NCBI RefSeq assembly: GCF_033763495.1
Contig: NZ_JANRKL010000167.1
Span: 1 to 64,000 of the forward strand
Reading direction: 5' to 3'
Origin: Haliscomenobacter sp033763495
GTDB lineage: Bacteria; Bacteroidota; Bacteroidia; Chitinophagales; Saprospiraceae
Length of the DNA stretch: 64,000 nt
Positions 50,224 to 58,882 of the stretch are shown in pieces. Under the pieces are notes generated by a model, which had not been told where the DNA came from, did not search any database, and worked only from the letters and a program-made list of their open reading frames with translations. A program made the translations under genes and the position numbers. The stretch's first letter is position 1; each line of letters opens with the position of its first letter.

Positions 50224-53208
50224 ATGACCAACTTAGACACACACTCCACTAGTCGGGTCGCAAGCAATGAACGATTTTACTTCATGCTTCGCCCCATGCT
50301 GTTTGTGGCCGCGTTTGTGCTGATGCTGAGCTCAGCCTATGCACAAATCACCGTAAATGGCACCATTACTTCCGAAGACCAACAGCCACTCATCGGTGCA
50401 ACTGTGTTGGTAAAAGGCACTACCACCGGGGCAGTAACTGACCTCGATGGCAAGTTTACGGTCCAAGTACCCGATCAGAATGCCGTATTGGTAATTGGCT
50501 ACACCGGATTTGCAGAACAACAAATTACCGTAGGTACGCAAACCCAGCTCAACATTGTGCTCAAGGTTGACATTCAACGTTTGAACGAATTAGTAGTCGT
50601 GGGTTATGGTTCGCAGAAAAAACGCGATGTGACGGGCTCGGTGACCAACATTTCCGAAAAAGACTTCATCAAAGGCAACATTGCCACTCCCGAACAATTG
50701 GTCAATGGCAAAATCGCCGGGGTACAAATCACTTCCAATGGTGGTGCACCAGGTGCAGGTAGCCGGATTCGCATCCGTGGGGGCTCTTCCCTGAACGCCA
50801 ACAACGACCCGCTGATCGTGATCGATGGGGTGCCACTCGACAACACGGGGGTATCTGGCGCGGCCAACCCCCTGAGTTTCATCAACCCGAACGACATTGA
50901 AAACTTTACCATTCTGAAAGACGCTTCGGCGTCAGCGATTTATGGTTCCAGAGCCTCCAACGGGGTTATTCTGATTACCACCAAAAAAGGCAAAGCGGGC
51001 GATAAAATGCGGATCAATTTCAGTTCCGTATTGTCTTCTTCAGCCAAATCCGGGGTGATTGACGTATTGAGCGCCGAAGAATTCCGCGCCATTGTGAATG
51101 AAAGAGGCACCGCGGCACAAAAAGCTTTGTTGGGCGAATCCAGCACCAACTGGCAGGACCAGATTTACCAAACCGCATTCAGCCACGACAACAACTTAAG
51201 CGTGACAGGCTCATTCAAAAATTTGCCTTACCGCGCCTCCGTTGGTTTTATGGACCAAAACGGTATCCTCAAAACCAGCAACATGAATCGTTTGTCAGGA
51301 TCGCTTGGCATCAATCCTTCTTTTTTTGACAAACACCTCAAAGTAGATGTGAACCTGAAAGGGACTTCGATCAACAACCGTTTTGCCAACCAGGGCGCGA
51401 TCGGCTCTGCGGTGGTTTTTGATCCTACTCAACCTATCCGCAGTGGCAGCGATGTCCTGGGAGGTTATTTTGAATTTTTAGACCCAGCCACCAAAAATCC
51501 CAATACGCTGGCTCCGCGTAACCCCTTGGCATTGCTCAACCAACGCAGCGACGAGAGCACCGTGGGCCGGATCATTGGCAACGTGGTATTGGATTACAAA
51601 TTCCACTTCCTGCCTGAATTGCGCGCCAACCTGAACGTGGGCCTCGACCGCTCCAACAGCGAAGGCAACATCAACGTACCCGCAGGTGTGGGACAGTTTT
51701 TCTCCCGCGGCGGCCAGGTCGCAACATATACCCAGAACAAGAACAACAAAACGTTCGAGTTTTACCTGAACTACGTACGTGAATTTGGTGCCAACCGCGT
51801 CGACCTGATGGGTGGATACTCTTACCAGGACTTTATCCGGGAAAGCACCGATTTGGATAAAAACCAGCAGGGAGAAGTATTCAACGACGTATTTTTCAAA
51901 ACCCAAAATACACTGGTGTCCTTTTACACCCGTTTGAATTATGCCTTGAAAGAGCGTTACCTCTTGACTTTCACCTTGCGTCGTGACGGTTCCAGCCGCT
52001 TCAGCCCGGACACCCGTTGGGGTACCTTCCCATCGGCTGCTTTTGCCTGGAAAATCAACGAAGAAGGTTTCATGCAAGGCAGCAACTTGTTCTCCAACCT
52101 GAAATTGCGCCTGGGTTACGGGGTTACTGGTCAGCAGGATGTAGGTAGCGATTACCCTTATCTGTCGCGCTACACACCTAGTGAGCCTACTGCGCAGTAC
52201 CAGTTTGGCAACGATTTCTACGCTACGCTGCGCCCCGAAGGATATGACGCCAACATCAAGTGGGAACAAACCGAAACCCTGAACGCTGGTATTGACTGGG
52301 CCATTCGTAGTGGCCGGGTATCTGGTGCGATTGACGTGTATTCCCGCAAAACCAAGGACTTGTTGAGTGTAATCCCCGTACCTGCGGGCTCCAACCTCAC
52401 CAACCAAATCCTGACCAACGTAGGGAACATCGAAAACAGCGGGGTAGAATTCACCTTGAATACCCGTTTGATTGAAAAAGAAGACCTGAGCTGGGACTTT
52501 GGTTTCAACGTAACCTTCAACCAAAATGAAGTAACCAACCTGACCAAAGTACCGAATCCCAACTACCAAGGGGTACAAGTGGGTGGTATTTCCGGTGGTG
52601 TCGGTAACACGGTTCAGATCCATACCGTTGGTTACCCAACTTTCGCTTACTTCCTGAACAAGCAGGTGTATGACGAAAATGGCAAACCAGTAGAAGGCTT
52701 GTACGCCGACCTGAATGGCGATGGCTTGGTCAACCTCGACGACCGCTACCGCTACAAGCAGGCTGATCCACGTTTGTTCCTGGGGATCAACTCTCAGGTG
52801 AACTACAAGGATTTTAGCTTGAGCTTTGTACTGCGTGGCAACTTTGACAACTACGTCTACAACAACGTTTTGTCCAACAATGCCACCTTCCGCGGCTTGA
52901 CAGGTACCAACAACTATTTGCTGAACCTGTCTCCCAATGTGTTACAAACGGGCTTTGCGAACAACCAGTACTTCTCCGATTATTACGTAGAAAATGGTTC
53001 CTTCCTGCGCCTGGATAACCTGACTTTGGGCTACAACCTGAAAGGGCTGCTCGGCGGCAGCAGCAACACCCAGATTTCCTTGATTGGGCAAAACCTGTTT
53101 ACAATCACCAAGTATTCTGGTCTTGATCCTGAAGTTGCGGGCGGTATCGACAATAACATCTATCCACGCCCACGCATTTTGTCCTTCGGATTGAATGTCA
53201 GCTTCTAA
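50224..53208 (+). CDS. SusC/RagA family TonB-linked outer-membrane protein
   Basis: A 994-aa SusC-like transporter from Met at 50224 (the frame also runs from a TTG at 50206). The signal peptide ends LSSAYAQ near residue 41. The CarboxypepD_reg-like domain (VNGTITSEDQQPLIGATVLV) is followed by the SusC box (LNELVVVGYGSQKKRDVTGS), the plug (RIRIRGGSSLNANNDPLIVI, DGVPLDNTG, ILKDASASAIYGSRASNGVI) and a TonB-dependent barrel ending in YPRPRILSFGLNVSF. It imports oligosaccharides or other ligands together with the SusD protein encoded 29 bp downstream. No glycoside hydrolase adjoins this set, so the ligand cannot be inferred from neighbours. Confidence 0.95.
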   Translation: MTNLDTHSTSRVASNERFYFMLRPMLFVAAFVLMLSSAYAQITVNGTITSEDQQPLIGATVLVKGTTTGAVTDLDGKFTVQVPDQNAVLVIGYTGFAEQQITVGTQTQLNIVLKVDIQRLNELVVVGYGSQKKRDVTGSVTNISEKDFIKGNIATPEQLVNGKIAGVQITSNGGAPGAGSRIRIRGGSSLNANNDPLIVIDGVPLDNTGVSGAANPLSFINPNDIENFTILKDASASAIYGSRASNGVILITTKKGKAGDKMRINFSSVLSSSAKSGVIDVLSAEEFRAIVNERGTAAQKALLGESSTNWQDQIYQTAFSHDNNLSVTGSFKNLPYRASVGFMDQNGILKTSNMNRLSGSLGINPSFFDKHLKVDVNLKGTSINNRFANQGAIGSAVVFDPTQPIRSGSDVLGGYFEFLDPATKNPNTLAPRNPLALLNQRSDESTVGRIIGNVVLDYKFHFLPELRANLNVGLDRSNSEGNINVPAGVGQFFSRGGQVATYTQNKNNKTFEFYLNYVREFGANRVDLMGGYSYQDFIRESTDLDKNQQGEVFNDVFFKTQNTLVSFYTRLNYALKERYLLTFTLRRDGSSRFSPDTRWGTFPSAAFAWKINEEGFMQGSNLFSNLKLRLGYGVTGQQDVGSDYPYLSRYTPSEPTAQYQFGNDFYATLRPEGYDANIKWEQTETLNAGIDWAIRSGRVSGAIDVYSRKTKDLLSVIPVPAGSNLTNQILTNVGNIENSGVEFTLNTRLIEKEDLSWDFGFNVTFNQNEVTNLTKVPNPNYQGVQVGGISGGVGNTVQIHTVGYPTFAYFLNKQVYDENGKPVEGLYADLNGDGLVNLDDRYRYKQADPRLFLGINSQVNYKDFSLSFVLRGNFDNYVYNNVLSNNATFRGLTGTNNYLLNLSPNVLQTGFANNQYFSDYYVENGSFLRLDNLTLGYNLKGLLGGSSNTQISLIGQNLFTITKYSGLDPEVAGGIDNNIYPRPRILSFGLNVSF

Positions 53209-53237
53209 TGAGTAAACGGTTTTTGACCAAAACAAAA

Positions 53238-54839
53238 ATGAATCCAATGAAAAAGCAATTTTTCAAAAACAGCATAAAATTGGGAATCCTGGCGTTTTTT
53301 GTGGCCTTGAGTTCCTGCACCAAAGACCTGGATCGTACCCCCTTTGTGGAGGTGACTTCGGCTACGGTCTACAAGGATTTTAGCAATTACAAACAAATCC
53401 TCGCAAAGGTATACGCGGGTTTGGCGGTGAGTGGCCAGCAAGGCCCGGCCGGACGCCCCGACATCAGTGGCATCGACGAGGGTTTCAGCACCTACCTGCG
53501 CCAGTACTGGAAAGCGCAGCAATTGCCAACCGATGAGGCCGTAATTGGCTGGAACGACGGCAGTTTGCCCGATTACCACGATATGGACTGGACTTCCGGC
53601 AACGAGTTCATCACCGCGATGTACAACCGGATTTTTTACCAAATCACTTTGTGCAACGAGTTCATTCGCGAAACCACCGATGCCAAACTCAGCGAACGTG
53701 GCATCAGCGGCGAGAACCTGACGCAAGCCAAAATCTTCCGCGCCGAAGCGCGTTTCTTGCGGGCCCTAAGCTATTACCATGCCCTGGATATGTACGGAAG
53801 TGTACCTTTTGTAACGGAGGCCGATGCAGTGGGTTCATTCCTGCCTCGCCAGGCGAGCCGCACCGAGTTGTTCAGCTATGTGGAGTCGGAATTGAAAGCG
53901 ATTGAAAATGAATTGCTGGATGCCCGCAAGAACGAATATGGTCGTGCTGATAAGGGTGCTGCCTGGGCGCTGCTGGCCAAATTGTACCTGAACGCTGAAA
54001 CCTACATTGGTGCAGCCAAATACACCGAATGCATCACTTATTGCAACAAAGTAACGGCTGCCAGCTATGCTTTGGAAAGCGATTACAATAAATTGTTCCT
54101 GACCGACAACAACAAGTCCAGCGAAATGATTTTCCCGATCACTTTCGACGGCACCCGCACCAAAACCTGGGGCGGTATGACCTTCCTGGTACACGCCGGG
54201 GTAGGGGGCAACATGAACCCCGCCGACTTTGGCATCAATGGCGGCTGGAGTGGCTTGCGTACCACCAAAGCACTGGTGGAAAAATTCAGCGACATCACCG
54301 GGGCTACCGATCGCCGGGCCATGTTCCACACCAATGGTCAAAAACTGGACATCAGCGACATTTTTACCTTCAACGATGGTTACGCCATCACGAAATACCG
54401 CAACGTTAGTTCAACGGGGGTAAAAGGTACCGATACTGAAGGCAACTTCCCGGATACCGACTTCCCGATGTTCCGCCTCGCCGATGTTTACCTGATGTAC
54501 GCAGAAGCAACCCTGCGCGGTGGCCAGGGAGGCAGTCAGGCTACGGCGCTGCAATACGTCAATGCCTTGCGCCAACGTGCTTACAAAGGCGCTACGGGCA
54601 ACGTGACTTCCATCAGTCTGGATTTCATCCTTGATGAACGTGCCCGGGAATTGTACTGGGAGGCTCACCGCCGGACGGATTTGATCCGCTTCAAAAAATT
54701 CACGGGTAGTGCTTACCTCTGGCCCTGGAAAGGTGGCGTGAAAGATGGACGTTCGGTACCAGATCACCTGGTTTTGTTCCCCATTCCGGCTTCCGATTTG
54801 GTGGCGAATCCGAATTTGAGTCAAAACAATGGCTACTAA
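53238..54839 (+). CDS. SusD/RagB family nutrient-binding lipoprotein
   Basis: A 533-aa SusD-type lipoprotein, from Met at 53238 (an earlier in-frame start at 53208 overlaps the SusC stop). The lipobox is VALSSC. SusD hallmarks are the N-terminal FVEVTSATVYKDFSNYKQI, EARFLRALSYYHALDMYGSVP (the RALxYY-D-x-YG-x-VP element), and the C-terminal FILDERARELYWEAHRRTDLIRF plus NPNLSQNNGY. It forms the lid of the SusC transporter and binds the ligand at the cell surface. A family C palindrome separates it from the SusE-like gene, but all three share direction and are probably one operon. Confidence 0.95.
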   Translation: MNPMKKQFFKNSIKLGILAFFVALSSCTKDLDRTPFVEVTSATVYKDFSNYKQILAKVYAGLAVSGQQGPAGRPDISGIDEGFSTYLRQYWKAQQLPTDEAVIGWNDGSLPDYHDMDWTSGNEFITAMYNRIFYQITLCNEFIRETTDAKLSERGISGENLTQAKIFRAEARFLRALSYYHALDMYGSVPFVTEADAVGSFLPRQASRTELFSYVESELKAIENELLDARKNEYGRADKGAAWALLAKLYLNAETYIGAAKYTECITYCNKVTAASYALESDYNKLFLTDNNKSSEMIFPITFDGTRTKTWGGMTFLVHAGVGGNMNPADFGINGGWSGLRTTKALVEKFSDITGATDRRAMFHTNGQKLDISDIFTFNDGYAITKYRNVSSTGVKGTDTEGNFPDTDFPMFRLADVYLMYAEATLRGGQGGSQATALQYVNALRQRAYKGATGNVTSISLDFILDERARELYWEAHRRTDLIRFKKFTGSAYLWPWKGGVKDGRSVPDHLVLFPIPASDLVANPNLSQNNGY

Positions 54840-54843
54840 ATCA

Positions 54844-54909
54844 GTTGAGAAGTTGAGGAGTTTAGAAGTTTGGCTACCGCCTGCGACACTCTCCCCTCAA
54901 CTTCTCAAC
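54844..54909. repeat. Palindrome, family C (susD-susE spacer)
   Basis: GTTGAGAAGTTGAGG (54844-54858) pairs perfectly with CCTCAACTTCTCAAC (54895-54909). The spacer contains GGCTACCGCCTGCGAC, the left half of the family C core, without the right half. It lies inside the operon, so it could affect the relative expression of susD and susE. Confidence 0.8.
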
Positions 54910-54936
54910 CCCTCAACTTTTCAACATAAAAAATAA

Positions 54937-55980
54937 ATGACCATGAAAAACTGGTTTTCAAAAATATTTCCCATCATACTCATCATGGCCATTGTGAGCT
55001 GTGAAAAAGATGAACAACGTTTGGTGGTTATTCCGGGAGCTGCGCCCGTATTGAGCGCATCTACCGCTACTCCTGCCTTGAAACTGGAAGATGCCAGCAA
55101 AGAGGCCGTAAAATTTACCTGGACTGCTGCCGATTTCAACTACCCGGCTGGGGTGACTTACACTTTGCAGTTGGCTAAAAAAGGCACCGATTTTAAAGAG
55201 AGTGTAGACTTCAATGCAGGTCCAGCGCTCAGCAAAACCTATACCGTAGCCGACCTCAATACCGCCTTGTTGCGCCTGGGGATTGGTGCAGGTAGCCTGG
55301 GACAGTTGGATGTACGGGTAAAAGCGGCGGTGAATGCCAATGTTGCGACTTTGGTTTCTGGTACAACTTCGGTTTCGGCTACTCCCTATCTCGTGATCAT
55401 TCAATACCCATCTTTGTACGTACCTGGCGGTTATCAGGGCTGGTCACCAGACAAAGCACCCAAACTCGCTTCCGTTAAAGACAACAAGATTTACGAAGGT
55501 TACGTGAACTTTGGCGATGCTTCTGAGTTTAAGTTTACGGACGCACCAAACTGGAACAACGGCATCTTTGGTGACCAGGGCGATGGCACCACCAAAAAGA
55601 TCGCTTCCCCCGGCAACAACTTCAAAGTGCCCAGCGCTGGCTACTACCTGCTCAAGGCAGATTTGAACGACAAAAGCTGGGATGCCATCAAAACCTCCTG
55701 GGGCTTGATTGGCTCGGGAACTCCCGGTGGCTGGGGCTCGGATACCGATATGGTATTCAATGCTGCTACCGGAACCTGGTCGCTCACCGTAAACCTCACT
55801 GCCGACGAAATCAAATTCCGCGCCAACGACGATTGGGCCATCAATTTTGGGGACACCAAAGCGGATGGATTTCTGGAGTACGGAGGTGATAACATCAAAG
55901 TGCCTGCGGCGGGTAACTACACGGTTACACTTAACCTGAGTATCGGCGGGAATTATAGCTATACGCTGAAGAAGAATTAA
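54937..55980 (+). CDS. SusE-type outer-membrane lipoprotein
   Basis: A 347-aa lipoprotein. The leader contains the lipobox IMAIVSC. SusE-type domains follow: LKLEDASKEAVKFTWTAADF, then YTLQLAKKGTDF near residue 90, and two C-terminal Ig-like carbohydrate-binding segments (YVPGGYQGWSPDKAPKLASV; GNYTVTLNLSIGGNYSYTLK). SusE and SusF proteins bind starch-like polysaccharides at the surface next to SusC/SusD. No SusF or amylase follows; a strong terminator at 56017-56049 ends the operon. The exact polysaccharide is unknown. Confidence 0.88.
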   Translation: MTMKNWFSKIFPIILIMAIVSCEKDEQRLVVIPGAAPVLSASTATPALKLEDASKEAVKFTWTAADFNYPAGVTYTLQLAKKGTDFKESVDFNAGPALSKTYTVADLNTALLRLGIGAGSLGQLDVRVKAAVNANVATLVSGTTSVSATPYLVIIQYPSLYVPGGYQGWSPDKAPKLASVKDNKIYEGYVNFGDASEFKFTDAPNWNNGIFGDQGDGTTKKIASPGNNFKVPSAGYYLLKADLNDKSWDAIKTSWGLIGSGTPGGWGSDTDMVFNAATGTWSLTVNLTADEIKFRANDDWAINFGDTKADGFLEYGGDNIKVPAAGNYTVTLNLSIGGNYSYTLKKN

Positions 55981-56016
55981 TTGTTTATTGTTTAAGATTG
56001 GTAAGTAAGAATGCGG

Positions 56017-56049
56017 GGGTTCTCGAACGGTGTTCGGGAACCCTTTTTT
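56017..56049 (+). terminator. Rho-independent terminator after SusE
   Basis: GGGTTC, a T-G wobble and CGAAC pair with GTTCG and GAACCC around a 3-base loop, followed by a run of Ts (56044-56049). It lies just after the SusE stop. A related hairpin with the same GAAC-GG-GTTCGGGAACC sequence occurs at 57438-57464. Confidence 0.85.
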
Positions 56050-56114
56050 GATTGAAAATTATTTAACTCTTCAAATCAAAAGAGACAGACAATTAAAGGG
56101 GAATACTTGATATT

Positions 56115-56810
56115 TCAAACGGTCAATGTCTTCAATAACAAATAGCCTTTTTGGACATCACCGCTGATGCCGTCGGCCATGTTCAGTGCGAGGCTGTCGC
56201 GGAAGATATTGTCCCTGTCGTTGCTGGTATCGGCCTTACCCAGGTACTTTGGCGTGGCATACACCGTCGAGTTCACATCCTCCGGGAAGGCGATTTGACT
56301 CACCACCAGCGAGTTTTCATTTTTGTCCAACACTTCTACATGGATATGCGGCGCACGGCCTCGGTACCAACCAGGGTAGATGCTTTCGAAGCTTACTTTG
56401 CCGTCTTTGTCGGTGATCTGACGGCCCCGGCAAAAGTGTTCGTGGCGGTGATCCTCCGCCTGCATCCTCATACCACCGTACTCGGAGTAGGCACCGTGGG
56501 CGTCACAATGCCACACATCCACGAAAACACCGGGTAGTGGTTTGCAATTATTTTTTTGGGAAAGGACAGTGAGGGTCATGGTCATGGCCACGCCCGGCCT
56601 GTCCACTGCAATGTTGCGTTTAAGTAATGAACTTGAGTCGTGGTTGGGAAAAGGGCCGACCGTTTCTATGGGTGAAGGTTCGCAACCTGTGCCACTGGTG
56701 GTTAACTGTTTTGGCTCGTTTACATTTTCTGAAATGCTCAGGATAGCTGGCAGCCCGGCGGCAGTACCAAGGCCAAGAGCTGCTTTTTTTAGAAATTGCT
56801 TGCGATTCAT
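56115..56810 (-). CDS. Secreted intradiol ring-cleavage dioxygenase-like protein
   Basis: A 231-aa exported protein. The N-terminus MNRKQFLKKAALGLGTAAGL is a lysine-rich leader of a Tat-like type without the RR pair. The intradiol domain follows: VDVWHCDAHGAYSEYG (Tyr ligand), then IYPGWYRGRAPHIHVEV (Tyr and two His). This matches the non-haem Fe(III) Tyr-Tyr-His-His site. Enzymes of this clan open catechol-type rings; many secreted bacterial members have unknown substrates. It is flanked by the SusE terminator and a large palindrome at 57022-57386 and appears to be monocistronic. Confidence 0.88.
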   Translation of the reverse strand: MNRKQFLKKAALGLGTAAGLPAILSISENVNEPKQLTTSGTGCEPSPIETVGPFPNHDSSSLLKRNIAVDRPGVAMTMTLTVLSQKNNCKPLPGVFVDVWHCDAHGAYSEYGGMRMQAEDHRHEHFCRGRQITDKDGKVSFESIYPGWYRGRAPHIHVEVLDKNENSLVVSQIAFPEDVNSTVYATPKYLGKADTSNDRDNIFRDSLALNMADGISGDVQKGYLLLKTLTV

Positions 56811-57021
56811 GGTGATGAGGGTTTTTGACTGGTGATGGGAAATATTGATGAATCAGGATGACGGTGATTTTGGGAACAACTGAACGAATATGATGGTCTG
56901 CTTACAAGCTATTGAACACCATACATTTCTTCAAATATCAGGTTTTATTTTTGAAGGAGTGGGGGGGAAAGGGGGATTTTGTGAAAATAGATGGTTGGGC
57001 CGGCAAATGGGGTAATTTAGT

Positions 57022-57386
57022 ACTCACATTACGCAGAGCAATTCATCAACTTCTGAAGTAACTAAAGATGATCATCACTGATACATAATGCGATTTCAAT
57101 TTAACCGTAGTTTTTTACCGCAGAGTTTCACCGAGTACACGCAGAGTTTCACGGAGTTTTTTAGTTTTAGGAGTTTGCCACCTGCGGCGGCTGGAGTTTG
57201 TGTGCTAGGAAAATCTTGCTTAAGATCAAGCCAAGAATGATAGGACTTGATAAAAAGTAAAGACCCAAGCTTCAGCAAAGGCGACCTCCGTGTACTCTTC
57301 GCACCGCAGGTGCTCCTAAAAAAACTCCGTGAAACTCTGCGTGTACTCGGTGAAACTCTGCGGTAAATAAAATGCGTAATGTGAGT
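57022..57386. repeat. Very large nested palindrome
   Basis: Terminal 14-bp repeats ACTCACATTACGCA (57022-57035) and TGCGTAATGTGAGT (57373-57386) enclose 50-bp arms (57115-57164 and 57316-57366) that pair with one bulge, and an inner CACCTGCGG/CCGCAGGTG pair around 57179 and 57304. The arms are built from GCAGAGTTTCAC(C/G)GAG words. No coding sequence is convincing inside this 365-bp stretch. Confidence 0.9.
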
Positions 57387-57437
57387 TAGTAAGCAAACTA
57401 GGGCGAGCGCGTGAAGCCACCCCGATTCAGAAGCTAA

Positions 57438-57464
57438 ACGAACGGGGTTCGGGAACCTCTTTTT
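57438..57464. terminator. Hairpin resembling the SusE terminator
   Basis: CGAAC-GGG-GTTCG with a following GGAACCTCTTTTTTG repeats the stem-loop and tail of the terminator at 56017-56049. The two are about 1.4 kb apart and flank the dioxygenase gene and the large palindrome. Confidence 0.5.
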
Positions 57465-57496
57465 TGTTGGGTGTGTTTTGTCAATTGAATTTTACG

Positions 57497-57808
57497 ATGA
57501 TACCATTGAATGCACTGAAATTTTTAGCAAGGTTACTCAAGGAAATAAGCCAGGGAAGGCTGGGTTCAATGCTACCCTCGGCTACGGAAATGACTACCCA
57601 AGCCGCGGCAGACTTGCTGGGCTGCTCAAGGCCTCATTTGGTCAAATTGCTGGATTCTGGGGAGATTCCTTTTGTAAAAGTGGGTCGGCATCGTAGAATT
57701 AAATACGAGGATCTATTGGGGTACAAAAAGAAAATGAAAAAACTGCAAGAATCCCTTTTGACGGAGATGATGGAAGGGGATGAGGAGGCGGGGTTGTATG
57801 ATTTATAG
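57497..57808 (+). CDS. Excisionase-type HTH antitoxin, orphan
   Basis: A 103-aa protein from Met at 57497 (a TTG at 57464 would add 11 residues). The domain MTTQAAADLLGCSRPHLVKL, LDSGEIPFVKVGRHRRIKYE is the excisionase/MerR-like HTH of antitoxins that pair with PIN-domain toxins. The N-terminal half (IPLNALKFLARLLKEISQGR) and tail (MEGDEEAGLYDL) also match that antitoxin group as I recall it. Normally the PIN toxin overlaps the antitoxin end, but the next 180 bp here are AT-rich without a PIN frame, so the toxin seems lost. The upstream 57478 frame (SIEFYDDTIE) suggests the N-terminus may have been altered by a frameshift. Confidence 0.75.
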   Translation: MIPLNALKFLARLLKEISQGRLGSMLPSATEMTTQAAADLLGCSRPHLVKLLDSGEIPFVKVGRHRRIKYEDLLGYKKKMKKLQESLLTEMMEGDEEAGLYDL

Positions 57809-57985
57809 ATTTAGTTTCGTGCTCATTTGGAAAATTAGAGCTATGTGTATATTTTGTGGGTAAGGTTGTGTTACGGTGTGCAACCTAAAAATAAAATGTG
57901 CCGACTAAGCAGAAATCCACGCACCTTGGGGCGACTAAGTGAAAGGTGAAGTGCGGTAGTACCAACGACGTTAGCGGCAACAAAA

Positions 57986-58840
57986 ATGGAAAAACTACAT
58001 TTCGAACGCAATAAGTACGGCAAGGAACTCCTCATGGATGCCTGCAACGAAACCGAACTGGACATCGTGGCGGAAATTATGGTGCTTAATTTTTATACGC
58101 TCATTCTTTTAGAAAAAGGCAGCGGAACTTATTTTTTGAATACGGAAGAAATCCCATTCCATGACCAAATGGTGCTTTTTGTCAAGCCTGGACAAATCAA
58201 TAAAGTAGACAAAGCCGTTTTTGAAAAGTGCCACCTGCTGTTTTTTGAGAGCGATTTTTTGGACGAGTTTTTCAATGATAAGGATTTTATATTCAGGTTC
58301 GGATTTTTCCACAGTAACCATAGCCCTCCCTACCTACCTATTGAAAATGCACAAGAATTCACCCATTTGAACAATATTGCCCGTGAAATTTGGACAGAAA
58401 TCAAGAACCTCTCACAGGATAGCCACCACATACTTCGTTCCCAGATTTATTACCTGCTTGTGAAATTACACAGGGCATACAGCCAGCACTACGGTCAATC
58501 GAGGGACACCATGAAAGACCCCATAGTGCTCAAATTCTCCCGCCTTTTGGACAGGGAGGTGCGCAATAATCGTTCTGTGGAGCAGTTTGCCGAGCTGCTC
58601 GGCATCAGTCGGGTGCATTTGAACAACCTCTGTCAGCGGCATTTTTCAAAAACCGCCCACCAAATCATACGAGAGCGCACCCTTGCCGAAATCAAAAAGG
58701 AAATCCGCTACACCGCCAAAGACTTTTCCGAAATCGCCTACGAGTTCAATTTTTCAGCACCTCCGCATTTCGCCCGCTTTTTCAAGCAGATGACGGGGGA
58801 GTCGCCATTGACCTTCCGGGAGCAGTTATCAAAATGGTAA
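57986..58840 (+). CDS. AraC-family transcriptional regulator
   Basis: A 284-aa regulator. The N-terminal 160 residues form a cupin-like ligand domain (ILLEKGSGTYFLNTEEIPFH, FVKPGQINKVDKA). The C-terminal AraC/XylS double HTH is RNNRSVEQFAELLGISRVHL, NNLCQRHFSKTAHQIIRER, then DFSEIAYEFNFSAPPHFARFFKQMTGESPL in two parts. It precedes an operon of an MBL hydrolase, two dimeric-barrel lipoproteins and a SnoaL-like protein in the same orientation, 85 bp downstream. The probable role is activation of these genes in response to an unknown small molecule. The start codon follows a short AT-rich leader. Confidence 0.88.
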   Translation: MEKLHFERNKYGKELLMDACNETELDIVAEIMVLNFYTLILLEKGSGTYFLNTEEIPFHDQMVLFVKPGQINKVDKAVFEKCHLLFFESDFLDEFFNDKDFIFRFGFFHSNHSPPYLPIENAQEFTHLNNIAREIWTEIKNLSQDSHHILRSQIYYLLVKLHRAYSQHYGQSRDTMKDPIVLKFSRLLDREVRNNRSVEQFAELLGISRVHLNNLCQRHFSKTAHQIIRERTLAEIKKEIRYTAKDFSEIAYEFNFSAPPHFARFFKQMTGESPLTFREQLSKW

Positions 58841-58882
58841 GATATTTTTCAAACGGGTAAAATTTCCGCCCCTACTAGCCGC

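Noticed and set aside
51478..52623. Long minus-strand open frame antisense to susC
   Set aside because: Antisense shadow caused by codon bias; the plus strand encodes an unmistakable SusC barrel.
20071..57386. CRISPR array
   Set aside because: The repeated words in the palindromes are not regularly spaced, have no spacers between direct repeats, and no cas genes are in the window.
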